Of a stretch of DNA of 64,000 nt, positions 56,432 to 64,000 are shown in pieces. Both the position numbers and the translations under genes were made by a program. The DNA comes from an uncultured Marvinbryantia sp. (GTDB lineage: Bacteria > Bacillota > Clostridia > Lachnospirales > Lachnospiraceae). The notes beneath the pieces are model-generated. The model made no database searches and was not told the origin of the DNA. It saw nothing but the letters and a program-made list of their open reading frames with translations. The stretch's first letter is position 1; each line of letters starts with the position of its first letter. The DNA lies in the NCBI RefSeq assembly GCF_905201705.1, contig NZ_CAJKOX010000007.1:1-64000 (forward strand), given 5' to 3'.

Positions 56432-58458
56432 AGGAAGGAATGTTTATACAGGGACGCTATGAGATCGTCGGCAAGATCGGCGCCGGCGGTATGGCGGATG
56501 TGTACAAGGCGCGGGACCACAAGCTGAACCGTTTTGTCGCGGTCAAGGTCTTAAAGAAGGAATTCCGTTCGGACAAAGCATTTATCACGAAATTCCGGGC
56601 AGAGGCGCAGGCGGCTGCCGGGCTTGCCCATCCGAACATCGTAAATATCTACGACGTCGGGGAGGATCACGATGTCAATTTTATTGTTATGGAGCTGGTG
56701 GAAGGGATCACCCTCAAGGAATATATCGCGAAAAAAGGCAAGCTTGCCGTGCGCGAGGCGACCAGCATCGCGATCCAGGTCGCGCAGGGACTGGAGGCCG
56801 CGCACAACAGCGGGATCATCCACCGCGACGTCAAACCGCAGAACGTCATCATTTCCACGGACGGAAAGGTGAAGGTGACGGACTTCGGTATTGCGCGCGC
56901 GACCACAAGCAACACTATCAACACGACGGTGATGGGGTCTGTGCACTACAGCTCTCCGGAGCAGGCGCGCGGCGGCTACAGCGACGCCAAGAGCGACATT
57001 TATTCGCTCGGCATTACGATGTATGAGATGCTTACAGGGCGCGTACCGTTTGACGGCGACACGACGGTGGCGATCGCGATCAAGCATCTGCAGGAGGAGA
57101 TAAAATCCCCGGAAATTTACGTGCCGAATCTGCCGAAGAGTACGGTGCAGATTATCTACAAGTGTACACAGAAAAGCCCGGACAGACGCTACGCGAACAT
57201 GGCGGAGCTGATCTACGATTTAAAGGAATCGCTGATCAACCCGGACGGGGACTTTGTTCATATCGTAAATCCGAATAATACCGGGCGCACCGTGGTCATC
57301 TCAAAGGATGAGCTTGGCGCGATCAAAGAGGGCGCGCACAGTGCGGGCGCTTCGGAAAATCCGGGCGAGCAGACCGGCGGCTATGCAGGGCAAAAGACGG
57401 GAAATGCGCCGGGCTATGGACAGCCGGGAAATGCGCCGGGATACGGTCAGCCGGGATATCGCCAGCCGGGAGGAGTGCCGGGCTATGGACAGCAACCGGG
57501 CAGTCAGCAGAACTATGGAAAACAGCCGTATGATCCATACGGACGCGCTTACGGAAAGCGCGGCTACGATTATCAGGAGGAGTACGACAATGATAACCGT
57601 TATCAGGAGGACGATGACGACGACGGCATCCTGAATTCGCGGTTGGAGAAGATCGTGACGGTGGGCGGCATTATCGTTGCTATTCTGATCGCCTGTATCT
57701 TCCTTGGACTGGTGGCGAATGCGCTCGGGATCATTAAATTCAGCCTTCCGTCGCTTTTCGGGCGAAGCAGCCAGACGGAAAAGGTGACGGAGAGCACGGT
57801 GAATTCCGGGCAGGAAACGCAGCAGGATGCCGGCTCACAGCAGACGCAGAATCAGATTACCGGTCAGGAACAGGCACAGGAGACGCAGGCTCCGGTCCAG
57901 ATGCCGGAGGAGACGGATCCGGAAACAGAGACGCAGACAGAAGCGCCGGCTGAGACGGAGAGTGAGACAGAACAGATGCCGCAGCGGGGCAATCCTGTGA
58001 GCGTGCCGGATGTTACCGGGCTCGATTACGATACGGCATATGATATGATGATGTCCGCAGGCTTTTATGTACAGCGGCAGGATAACGAGGACGGCGCCGC
58101 AGCGGGCACGGTACTTGAGCAGAGTGTCACGGGAACGGCAGTGCCGGGCACGACGGTGATCCTGATCGTGAGCAGCGGAAGCGGCTCCGGTGATAATACG
58201 GCGTCGGGCACATGGGCGTGCAACGCGCAGCTGGAGGCGCCCGCGGGTTATAATGGCGAAGAGGCGAGACTGGACCTGATGCAGGGAGAAGATACGACGG
58301 TAATCGCACAGGGCTCCATCACCTTCCCTTATGATCTTGCTGTTACAGGCAAGGCCGGGGAAGACATAGGAACGGTTTATATGTATGTGCTGAACAGCGA
58401 GACGGGAGAATATGATTTCCTGGCCTCCTATGTGGTTCCGTTTTCACAGGTAAATTAA
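56425..58458 (+). CDS. prkC: PASTA-domain serine/threonine kinase PrkC (unusual extracellular part)
   Basis: A 677-residue kinase. The cytosolic kinase domain (about 12-275) has GAGGMADVY, Lys41, HRDVKPQN (Asp135) and DFG (153-155), all intact. A linker rich in Gly, Tyr, Gln and Pro (about 315-380, NAPGYGQPG repeats) leads to one transmembrane helix (about 411-436). Outside there is a Gln/Thr/Glu-rich stalk, only one clear PASTA repeat (about 525-585, VPDVTGLDYDTAY), and a C-terminal beta-rich domain of about 85 residues. Related kinases usually have three or more PASTA repeats. PrkC senses peptidoglycan fragments and controls growth and wall synthesis. Confidence 0.93.
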   Translation: MLKEGMFIQGRYEIVGKIGAGGMADVYKARDHKLNRFVAVKVLKKEFRSDKAFITKFRAEAQAAAGLAHPNIVNIYDVGEDHDVNFIVMELVEGITLKEYIAKKGKLAVREATSIAIQVAQGLEAAHNSGIIHRDVKPQNVIISTDGKVKVTDFGIARATTSNTINTTVMGSVHYSSPEQARGGYSDAKSDIYSLGITMYEMLTGRVPFDGDTTVAIAIKHLQEEIKSPEIYVPNLPKSTVQIIYKCTQKSPDRRYANMAELIYDLKESLINPDGDFVHIVNPNNTGRTVVISKDELGAIKEGAHSAGASENPGEQTGGYAGQKTGNAPGYGQPGNAPGYGQPGYRQPGGVPGYGQQPGSQQNYGKQPYDPYGRAYGKRGYDYQEEYDNDNRYQEDDDDDGILNSRLEKIVTVGGIIVAILIACIFLGLVANALGIIKFSLPSLFGRSSQTEKVTESTVNSGQETQQDAGSQQTQNQITGQEQAQETQAPVQMPEETDPETETQTEAPAETESETEQMPQRGNPVSVPDVTGLDYDTAYDMMMSAGFYVQRQDNEDGAAAGTVLEQSVTGTAVPGTTVILIVSSGSGSGDNTASGTWACNAQLEAPAGYNGEEARLDLMQGEDTTVIAQGSITFPYDLAVTGKAGEDIGTVYMYVLNSETGEYDFLASYVVPFSQVN

Positions 58459-58461
58459 TTT

Positions 58462-59337
58462 ATGCAGGGAAAAATCATTAAGGGAATTGCCGGATTTTAT
58501 TATGTGCAGACAGCGTCCGGCGTTTATGAATGCAAGGCGAAGGGAATTTTCCGCAAAGACGGCACGAAGCCGCTGGTCGGCGACAATGTGGAGCTTAACG
58601 TTCTTGAAGAAGCGGAGCGCACGGGCAGCATTGAAAAGATCCTGCCGCGGAAAAATACCCTCATCCGCCCGGCGGTCGCCAACATTGACCAGGCGCTGGT
58701 TATTTTTGCGGCGGCAAAGCCAAAGCCGAACCTCAATCTGCTCGACCGCTTTCTGGTGGCAATGGAAAAGCAGTCGGTGAAATCGGTAATCTGTTTCAAC
58801 AAGCAGGATATCGTGGAGAAAGAGGAGTGCGAGCGGCTGCGGTCTGTGTATGAAAACTGCGGCTGTCGGGTGCTGTTTGCAAGCGCGCTCACGCAGGAGG
58901 GCTTATCAGGCGTGCGTGAGATCCTGAAAGGGAAAACGACCGCGGTGGCCGGTCCCTCCGGCGTCGGGAAGTCGTCGCTTGTCAATCTGCTTGTGCCGCA
59001 TGCGCAGATGGAAACCGGAGCGATCAGCGAGAAGATCGATCGCGGAAAGCATACCACCCGCCATAGTGAGATCCTTGCGATAGACAGAGACACGTTTCTG
59101 TGCGATACGCCCGGCTTCAGCTCTCTCTCTGTGTGGGATATGGAAAAGGAGGAGCTGAAGGAGTATTTTCCGGAGTTTGCGCCCTACCGGGGGGACTGCC
59201 GTTTTCTTGGCTGCACGCATACGCACGAGCCGGGGTGCGCGGTGAAGGCAGCGCTTGCGGAAGGCAGGATCAGCCGCCAGCGCTACGAAAATTATCTGGA
59301 AATGTATGATGAGTTAAAAAATAAGAGAAGATATTAA
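58462..59337 (+). CDS. rsgA: Ribosome small-subunit-dependent GTPase A
   Basis: A 291-residue circularly permuted GTPase: OB fold (1-65), then FNKQD before GPSGVGKSS (about 162-170) and DTPGFSS, and a C-terminal zinc knuckle (CRFLGCTHTHEPGC). It checks 30S subunit maturation. It follows prkC by 3 bp, a common Firmicutes arrangement. Confidence 0.96.
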   Translation: MQGKIIKGIAGFYYVQTASGVYECKAKGIFRKDGTKPLVGDNVELNVLEEAERTGSIEKILPRKNTLIRPAVANIDQALVIFAAAKPKPNLNLLDRFLVAMEKQSVKSVICFNKQDIVEKEECERLRSVYENCGCRVLFASALTQEGLSGVREILKGKTTAVAGPSGVGKSSLVNLLVPHAQMETGAISEKIDRGKHTTRHSEILAIDRDTFLCDTPGFSSLSVWDMEKEELKEYFPEFAPYRGDCRFLGCTHTHEPGCAVKAALAEGRISRQRYENYLEMYDELKNKRRY

Positions 59338-59407
59338 TGATGTCCGGGATTTTGGAGGCGCAAAGCGCGGAAAAATCCGAGGGGATCATATAAAAAGGGG
59401 AACGAAT

Positions 59408-60061
59408 ATGAAAAATTTACTTGCACCATCCATACTTGCGGCGGATTTCTGCGCGCTCGGAGAACAGGTACGGGCGGCTGATGAGGCGGGAGCGGACTAT
59501 ATCCATATTGATGTGATGGACGGGATGTTTGTGCCGAGTATTTCTTTTGGAATGCCGGTTGTCGCTTCGCTCCGCAGGGCGACGAAAAAGGTGTTTGACG
59601 TCCACATGATGGTCCAGGAACCGGAGCGCTATCTGAAGGACTTTGCCGACTGCGGGGCGGATTCCATTACGGTACATGCCGAGTGCTGCCGTCATCTGGA
59701 TCGCACACTGCAGGAGATCAGGGAGCTTGGGCTGCGCGCGGGCGTTGCGCTCAATCCGGCGACGCCTCTGCAGCAGCTGGATTATGTGCTGGACAAGGCG
59801 GATATGGTGCTGCTGATGACGGTTAATCCGGGTTTTGGCGGACAGGCGTTTATCGGGAGCAGCCTGGGAAAGATAAGGGCGCTGCGCAGCCGCCTGGAGG
59901 CGGAGGGACGCCCGATCGACATTGAGGTGGACGGCGGCATCAACCGGAAAACGCTTCCGCGTGTGCTGGAAGCCGGGGCAAACGTAATTGTGGCAGGCTC
60001 CGCAGTCTTTGGCGAGGATATCCGCAAAAATGTTAAAGAACTGAAGGAATTGATGAAATGA
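59408..60061 (+). CDS. rpe: Ribulose-phosphate 3-epimerase
   Basis: A 217-residue TIM barrel of the pentose phosphate pathway, interconverting ribulose 5-phosphate and xylulose 5-phosphate. Signatures: HIDVMDGMFVPSISFG (metal His, catalytic Asp), DVHMMVQEPE, MTVNPGFGGQ and EVDGGIN with the second catalytic Asp. It overlaps thiN by 4 bp. Confidence 0.96.
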   Translation: MKNLLAPSILAADFCALGEQVRAADEAGADYIHIDVMDGMFVPSISFGMPVVASLRRATKKVFDVHMMVQEPERYLKDFADCGADSITVHAECCRHLDRTLQEIRELGLRAGVALNPATPLQQLDYVLDKADMVLLMTVNPGFGGQAFIGSSLGKIRALRSRLEAEGRPIDIEVDGGINRKTLPRVLEAGANVIVAGSAVFGEDIRKNVKELKELMK

Positions 60062-60702
60062 AGACATTGATTATCGGCGGGGGCAATATCGACTTTGATT
60101 TTGCCCTTACTTTTATGAGAGAGGAAGCATATGATTTTGTAATAGCGGCGGACCGTGGAATGGAATTTCTTCGGCGTGCGGATATTCTGCCGGACTGGAT
60201 CGTAGGGGATTTCGATTCAGTATCTCCGGAAATACTTGCCTGGTTTGAGAAAAAAGGGGTGCCGGTGCGAAGATTCTGGCCGCAGAAGGATTCCACTGAT
60301 ATGGAGATCGCCGTGCTGATGGCGCTGGAACTGAAAAGCACGCAAATTACGATACTGGGGGCGACCGGAACAAGAATTGACCATATGCTCGGAAGTATAA
60401 AGAATCTGTCCCTTGCCCTGAAAGCGGGAGTGCCCTGCTTTCTGCTGGATACCAATAACCGCATTCGTCTTGCAGATAAGCCGCTGACTTTAAAAAGGAC
60501 GGAACAGTACGGAAAATATGTGTCGCTGCTTGCCTTTGGGGAAAATGTTACCAATCTGGTTCTGCGGGGATTTTTCTATCCGCTGGATGGCTATACTATG
60601 ACCTGCGGCGATGCTATCGGAATCAGCAACCAGATCACGGACGAAGAGGCGTATATCGGCTTTGACGGCGGGAGGCTGCTTGTAATTGAATCACGCGATT
60701 AA
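60058..60702 (+). CDS. thiN: Thiamine diphosphokinase
   Basis: A 214-residue kinase that turns thiamine into thiamine diphosphate with ATP. It has an N-terminal Rossmann-like domain (AADRGMEFL, DWIVGDFDS, KDSTDMEIA, LGATGTRIDH) and a C-terminal beta domain. It is the last gene of the long housekeeping operon, and the order rsgA-rpe-thiN is typical of Firmicutes. Confidence 0.93.
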   Translation: MKTLIIGGGNIDFDFALTFMREEAYDFVIAADRGMEFLRRADILPDWIVGDFDSVSPEILAWFEKKGVPVRRFWPQKDSTDMEIAVLMALELKSTQITILGATGTRIDHMLGSIKNLSLALKAGVPCFLLDTNNRIRLADKPLTLKRTEQYGKYVSLLAFGENVTNLVLRGFFYPLDGYTMTCGDAIGISNQITDEEAYIGFDGGRLLVIESRD

Positions 60703-60768
60703 GGGGATGAAGGATCAAAGCAATTCAGCTCAATTTGAAACGAAACCTTCATTTTTATCTTTCTCATC

Positions 60769-60797
60769 TGCGTCCGGTAATCCGGACGCATTTCTTT
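60769..60797 (+). terminator. Terminator of the murE-thiN operon
   Basis: TGCGTCCGG pairs perfectly with CCGGACGCA, then TTTCTTT, 67 bp after thiN. Confidence 0.88.
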
Positions 60798-60901
60798 ATA
60801 AAAATTTTAGATAAAAAAGTATATAAAACTAGTAAAAATAGTGAGAAGTTATTTTGAAATGCTTTTATATAATGATAATAATATCAAAAATGCGCAGTGT
60901 A

Positions 60902-60930
60902 TTGTGCATTATGAGGATAATTTATATAAT
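60902..60930 (+). promoter_or_regulatory. Promoter of the dehydrogenase-rhamnosidase operon
   Basis: TTGTGC (60902-60907), a 17-bp spacer and a perfect TATAAT (60925-60930), 40 bp before the start codon. Confidence 0.6.
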
Positions 60931-60970
60931 ATCTACAATGATCTAACTATTTTTCAGGAGGGAAAGAACA

Positions 60971-61984
60971 ATGAAGAACAGCACAGTCATTTTTACCGGA
61001 CCATCACAGGTTGAATTGCAGGATAGGGAGTGCCCGAAGCCGGCAGCAGGTGAGGTACTGATCAGAACGGAGCAGTCACTGATCAGCACAGGAACAGAGC
61101 TTACATTTTTAAAGGGGGAATGTCCCGAGAATTCCAAGTGGTCTACCTATATTCATTATCCCATGGAAAGCGGGTATTCAAATATCGGTGTGATTGAAGA
61201 GACAGGAGAGGGCGTTTCACGCGAGCTGATCGGACAGCGGGTTGCCAGCTTCAGCGGACATGCGCAGTATGTCACCGCCGGAGTGGAGGAGCTTCGGATG
61301 ATCAATTACGAGATAGAGCCGGAATATGCTTCTTTCTTTGCACTGGCAGAAACAACGATCAATGGCTTGCGCAGAACCGTTATAGAGATGGGAAACCGTG
61401 TCGTTGTATATGGTGCAGGCATTGTGGGACAGCTTGCGGTAAGACTTCTTCTGGCAGGCGGCTGTACTGAGATTTTTGTTGTGAACAGAAGTGAGAAGAG
61501 ACTGGATATCCTGCCGAAATCTCCGGCTGTGATCCCCATCTGTTCTGCCAAAGAGGACCCGGCAGAGGTCGTGCGAAGAGTTACAAAAGGTGATATGGCG
61601 GACATTGTGATCGAGACTACAGGAAATGCGGATGTGATTCCGGAGGAGTTCCAGGTACTGCATCAGCAGGGCAAGCTTTGTATGCTGAGTTCACCGAAAA
61701 AGAAAACGCTGATAGATTTTCATGACTGCTGCAACGCCATAAGTGTCAACATTATCGGCGCGCATACCTCATCCCAGGCACCGGTGCCCAGCTATGATAA
61801 TCCCTGGACCTGCCAGAGGAACAGTGAGGTATTTTTTAAAATGATTTATAACAGGCAGATTGATATGTCGGGCATGATAACTCACAGAGCATCCTATAAG
61901 GACGCGCCGGAAATGTACAGGATGCTGCTGAAGGATCGTACACAGGCTATGGGAGTTATCCTCGATTGGAGGGAACATGAGTAA
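60971..61984 (+). CDS. Medium-chain (MDR) zinc-type dehydrogenase family protein
   Basis: The 337-residue protein has a GroES-like N-terminal domain (about 1-130) and a Rossmann NAD(P)-binding domain with VVYGAGIVGQLAV (about 143-155). The opening (GEVLIRTEQSLISTGTEL) is typical of the subgroup of sugar-type dehydrogenases found in carbohydrate loci. The usual catalytic Cys/His zinc ligands are not obvious. It overlaps the GH78 gene by 8 bp and is therefore likely to act on a sugar released by that enzyme or on a related aglycone; the substrate is unknown. Confidence 0.75.
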   Translation: MKNSTVIFTGPSQVELQDRECPKPAAGEVLIRTEQSLISTGTELTFLKGECPENSKWSTYIHYPMESGYSNIGVIEETGEGVSRELIGQRVASFSGHAQYVTAGVEELRMINYEIEPEYASFFALAETTINGLRRTVIEMGNRVVVYGAGIVGQLAVRLLLAGGCTEIFVVNRSEKRLDILPKSPAVIPICSAKEDPAEVVRRVTKGDMADIVIETTGNADVIPEEFQVLHQQGKLCMLSSPKKKTLIDFHDCCNAISVNIIGAHTSSQAPVPSYDNPWTCQRNSEVFFKMIYNRQIDMSGMITHRASYKDAPEMYRMLLKDRTQAMGVILDWREHE

Positions 61985-64000
61985 TCAGGGACAGAAAGAG
62001 TTTAAAGCGGTGGGGCTTCGCTGCGACTACCGGGTGAACCCTATCGGTATTGACAATCTGCTTCCGCGGCTTTCCTGGAAGATGAAAGCCTACGGGCAGG
62101 ACCGCAGACAGACAGCATACCGGATTCTGGCGCTGGAAATGTCAGACACAGAACAGATCACGTGTACAGAGCAGATATCCGGGGCGGACCAGATGGCGCA
62201 GAGTACAGGGGAACAGATTCTCTGGGACAGCGGAAAAGTATTATCGGACTGCTCGGTGGGAATTGTTTACGGCGGAAAGGAATTGAAGTCCCGGGACCGG
62301 GTTTACTGGAAGGTCCAGATCTGGGATGAGAATGATGAAGTCTCCCAGTGGAGCGATATCAGCTTTTTTGAGATGGGACTTTTGCAGGAGAGTGACTGGC
62401 AGGCAGCGTGGATCTGTGCTCCGAAGGAGGTGACTGCGCCGTATTTCAGAAGAGCGTGGACATCTGAAGAAAGACCGGTGGCAGGAAGGGTTTACATCTG
62501 CGGGCTTGGATATTATGAACTGTTCCTGAATGGGAAAAAATGCGGGAACAGGCTCCTTTCTCCTAACCGGACGGATTATGTGGAAAGGGCATTCTATCAT
62601 ACATACGACATTACGGATGAAATTGCCGGGGAACAGAATGTCATCGGCATTGCTCTGGGGAATGGCTGGTACAACCAGCGGGATAAGATCAATGAGAAGG
62701 AGCTGTGGTATGGATACCCCAGGCTGCTGCTTCAGATGGAGCTGACTTATGGGGATGGCACGAAAAAAGTCATTGTCAGTGACGAGAGCTTCTGCTGGCA
62801 TGAGAGCCCCAGAACCTATAACAACATTTATTTCGGAGAAATTTACGATGCCAGAAAGGAACTGCCCCACTGGAATGAGCCGGGCTTTGATGCTTCTGAC
62901 TGGAGTCCTGCCTGCAGAACAGATGCGCCGGGAGGAAAGCTGGCAGAGCAGAAAGCGCCGTCAGACGAAGAGGTGTGCAGACTTCTGCCTAAGAGCATCA
63001 ATGAAGTGAAGCCGGGAATGTATGTGGTTGACTTCGGTCAGAACGTGACTGGCTGGGTGCGCATGCGGGTATCCGGAATTCCCGGTCAGAAGGTACAGCT
63101 CCGGTTCGGGGAGGAATTGTGGCCGGATGGAAAAATTAATTACTACAGTACCGGAAGCGGCTGGAGCCAGCAGAAGGATATTTATATTCTGAACGGCAAA
63201 GGTGAGGAATGGTATGAGCCGGCATTTACCTGGCATGGATTCCGTTATATGGAAGTACAGGGATATCCGGGCAGACCGCAGAAGGGGGACTTCACGGCGG
63301 TCCATATCCGCTCCGGTGTGGAAAGAAGGGGAGAGTTCCGGTGTTCGGATGCTCTGATCAATCAGATCCAGAAGGCAAGCCTGTGGTCTATGGAAGGGGG
63401 ACTTCACGGGGGAATTCCCCTGGATTCTCCGCACAGAGAGCGTCAGGGCTACGGCGGAGATGCGCTGGCTACCGCAAAGGCTCTGATGTACAGCTACGAT
63501 ATGCAGGGCTTCTATGCGGACTGGATGGATGATTTTGCCGATGCACAGGATAAGGAGACTGGTTTTATCCCGCATACGGTCCCGTGCCAGGATGGCGGAG
63601 GCGGTCCCGCATGGGGCTGCGCAATGATTGTGATCACGCGTCTTTTGTATCAGTATTATGGTGATACCAGGACAGCTCTGGAGCATTACGACAGCATGGC
63701 GAAGTGGATGGAATTCCTCCGGACCGGTATGGAAAACGGAATCGTGGAAGGAGAGGGAGAGGACAGAGGCTGTCTTGGCGAGTGGTCTACGCCGGGAGAG
63801 ATTCTGATACCGCCCAGATTTGTGAACACCTTCTTCTATGGATACTGTGCCAGACTTATGGCGGAACTTGGAGATGTCCTGGGCAGGAAAGAGGATGCAA
63901 AGCGTTTTGAGGAGGAATACAGACACACGGTTCAGGCCTTCCGGGCAGAATTTTACGATCCGGACACCGGCTGTTACAGCATCGGAGCACAGGGAACGGA
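61977..64000 (+). CDS. GH78 alpha-L-rhamnosidase, N-terminal part (runs off window)
   Basis: The frame opens at ATG 61977 (GAGGGAAC upstream, overlapping the dehydrogenase stop) and stays open for about 674 codons to the window end. Domains in order: an N-terminal fibronectin-like part (LRCDYRVNPIGIDNLLPRLSWK), the rhamnosidase N and concanavalin-like domains (ICGLGYYELFLNG, VVDFGQNVTGWVRM), and the start of the (alpha/alpha)6 catalytic barrel with LDSPHRERQGYGGDA, the catalytic-acid region. There is no signal peptide, so it acts in the cytoplasm on imported rhamnosides. Family members have about 880-1000 residues, so about a quarter is missing. Confidence 0.88.
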   Translation, partial: MSNQGQKEFKAVGLRCDYRVNPIGIDNLLPRLSWKMKAYGQDRRQTAYRILALEMSDTEQITCTEQISGADQMAQSTGEQILWDSGKVLSDCSVGIVYGGKELKSRDRVYWKVQIWDENDEVSQWSDISFFEMGLLQESDWQAAWICAPKEVTAPYFRRAWTSEERPVAGRVYICGLGYYELFLNGKKCGNRLLSPNRTDYVERAFYHTYDITDEIAGEQNVIGIALGNGWYNQRDKINEKELWYGYPRLLLQMELTYGDGTKKVIVSDESFCWHESPRTYNNIYFGEIYDARKELPHWNEPGFDASDWSPACRTDAPGGKLAEQKAPSDEEVCRLLPKSINEVKPGMYVVDFGQNVTGWVRMRVSGIPGQKVQLRFGEELWPDGKINYYSTGSGWSQQKDIYILNGKGEEWYEPAFTWHGFRYMEVQGYPGRPQKGDFTAVHIRSGVERRGEFRCSDALINQIQKASLWSMEGGLHGGIPLDSPHRERQGYGGDALATAKALMYSYDMQGFYADWMDDFADAQDKETGFIPHTVPCQDGGGGPAWGCAMIVITRLLYQYYGDTRTALEHYDSMAKWMEFLRTGMENGIVEGEGEDRGCLGEWSTPGEILIPPRFVNTFFYGYCARLMAELGDVLGRKEDAKRFEEEYRHTVQAFRAEFYDPDTGCYSIGAQGT

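Overview
The window looks like chromosome from a Gram-positive anaerobe of the Clostridia, most likely a Lachnospiraceae member. Reasons: strong AGGAGG ribosome-binding sites, TTGACA-17-TATAAT promoters, single-subunit glycyl-tRNA synthetase, PPi-dependent phosphofructokinase, a PrpC/PrkC pair and a cellobiose-phosphorylase-type glucan locus. The species cannot be named from the sequence alone. Nearly all genes are on the + strand; the only clear minus-strand gene is an AraC regulator.

Layout. 1-2.4 kb: a C-terminal Rpn-nuclease fragment, then a MerR regulator with a textbook 19-bp-spacer MerR promoter and an aldo/keto reductase carrying two 4Fe-4S motifs. 2.6-9.7 kb: a radical SAM protein, a TetR regulator, an MMPL-type exporter and a 940-residue secreted LxxG heptad-repeat protein. 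9.7-17.9 kb: M16C peptidase, era, recO, a lipoprotein, glyQS and pfp. 18.0-20.2 kb: a looser accessory stretch with a promoter-to-terminator unit lacking an intact long ORF, a four-helix membrane protein and an ATC-hydrolase-like protein. 20.2-31.8 kb: rplJ-rplL with the L10 leader, then deoD, niaR and an orphan PTS IIC-like transporter, then rpoB-rpoC. The classical L10/L12-rpoBC cluster is therefore split by three metabolic genes.

31.9-33.7 kb: a HipBA-like toxin-antitoxin pair (XRE regulator plus HipA/CtkA-type kinase), followed by a damaged second copy of part of rpoC. 33.8-47.1 kb: a beta-glucan utilisation locus with three tandem GH94 phosphorylases (laminaribiose-, cellobiose- and chitobiose/cellobionate-phosphorylase-like), a convergent AraC regulator, an ABC sugar importer without its own ATPase, and an exported GH16 beta-1,3-glucanase with a CBM4-like module. 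The expected flow is: GH16 cuts glucan outside the cell, the ABC system imports oligosaccharides, and the GH94 enzymes phosphorolyse them to glucose 1-phosphate.

47.2-60.8 kb: a long housekeeping run, murE-priA-def-fmt-Zn peptidase-rsmB-rlmN-prpC-prkC-rsgA-rpe-thiN, with one recognisable promoter at its head and one terminator at its end. 60.9-64.0 kb: the start of another carbohydrate locus, an MDR dehydrogenase and a GH78 alpha-L-rhamnosidase that runs off the window.

Points most worth following up: the toxin-antitoxin pair between rpoC and its partial duplicate, the MMPL plus heptad-repeat export pair, the niaR-linked transporter with an operator-like site, the unlipidated ABC binding protein beside a lipidated glucanase, and the orphan transcription unit at 18.0-18.6 kb.
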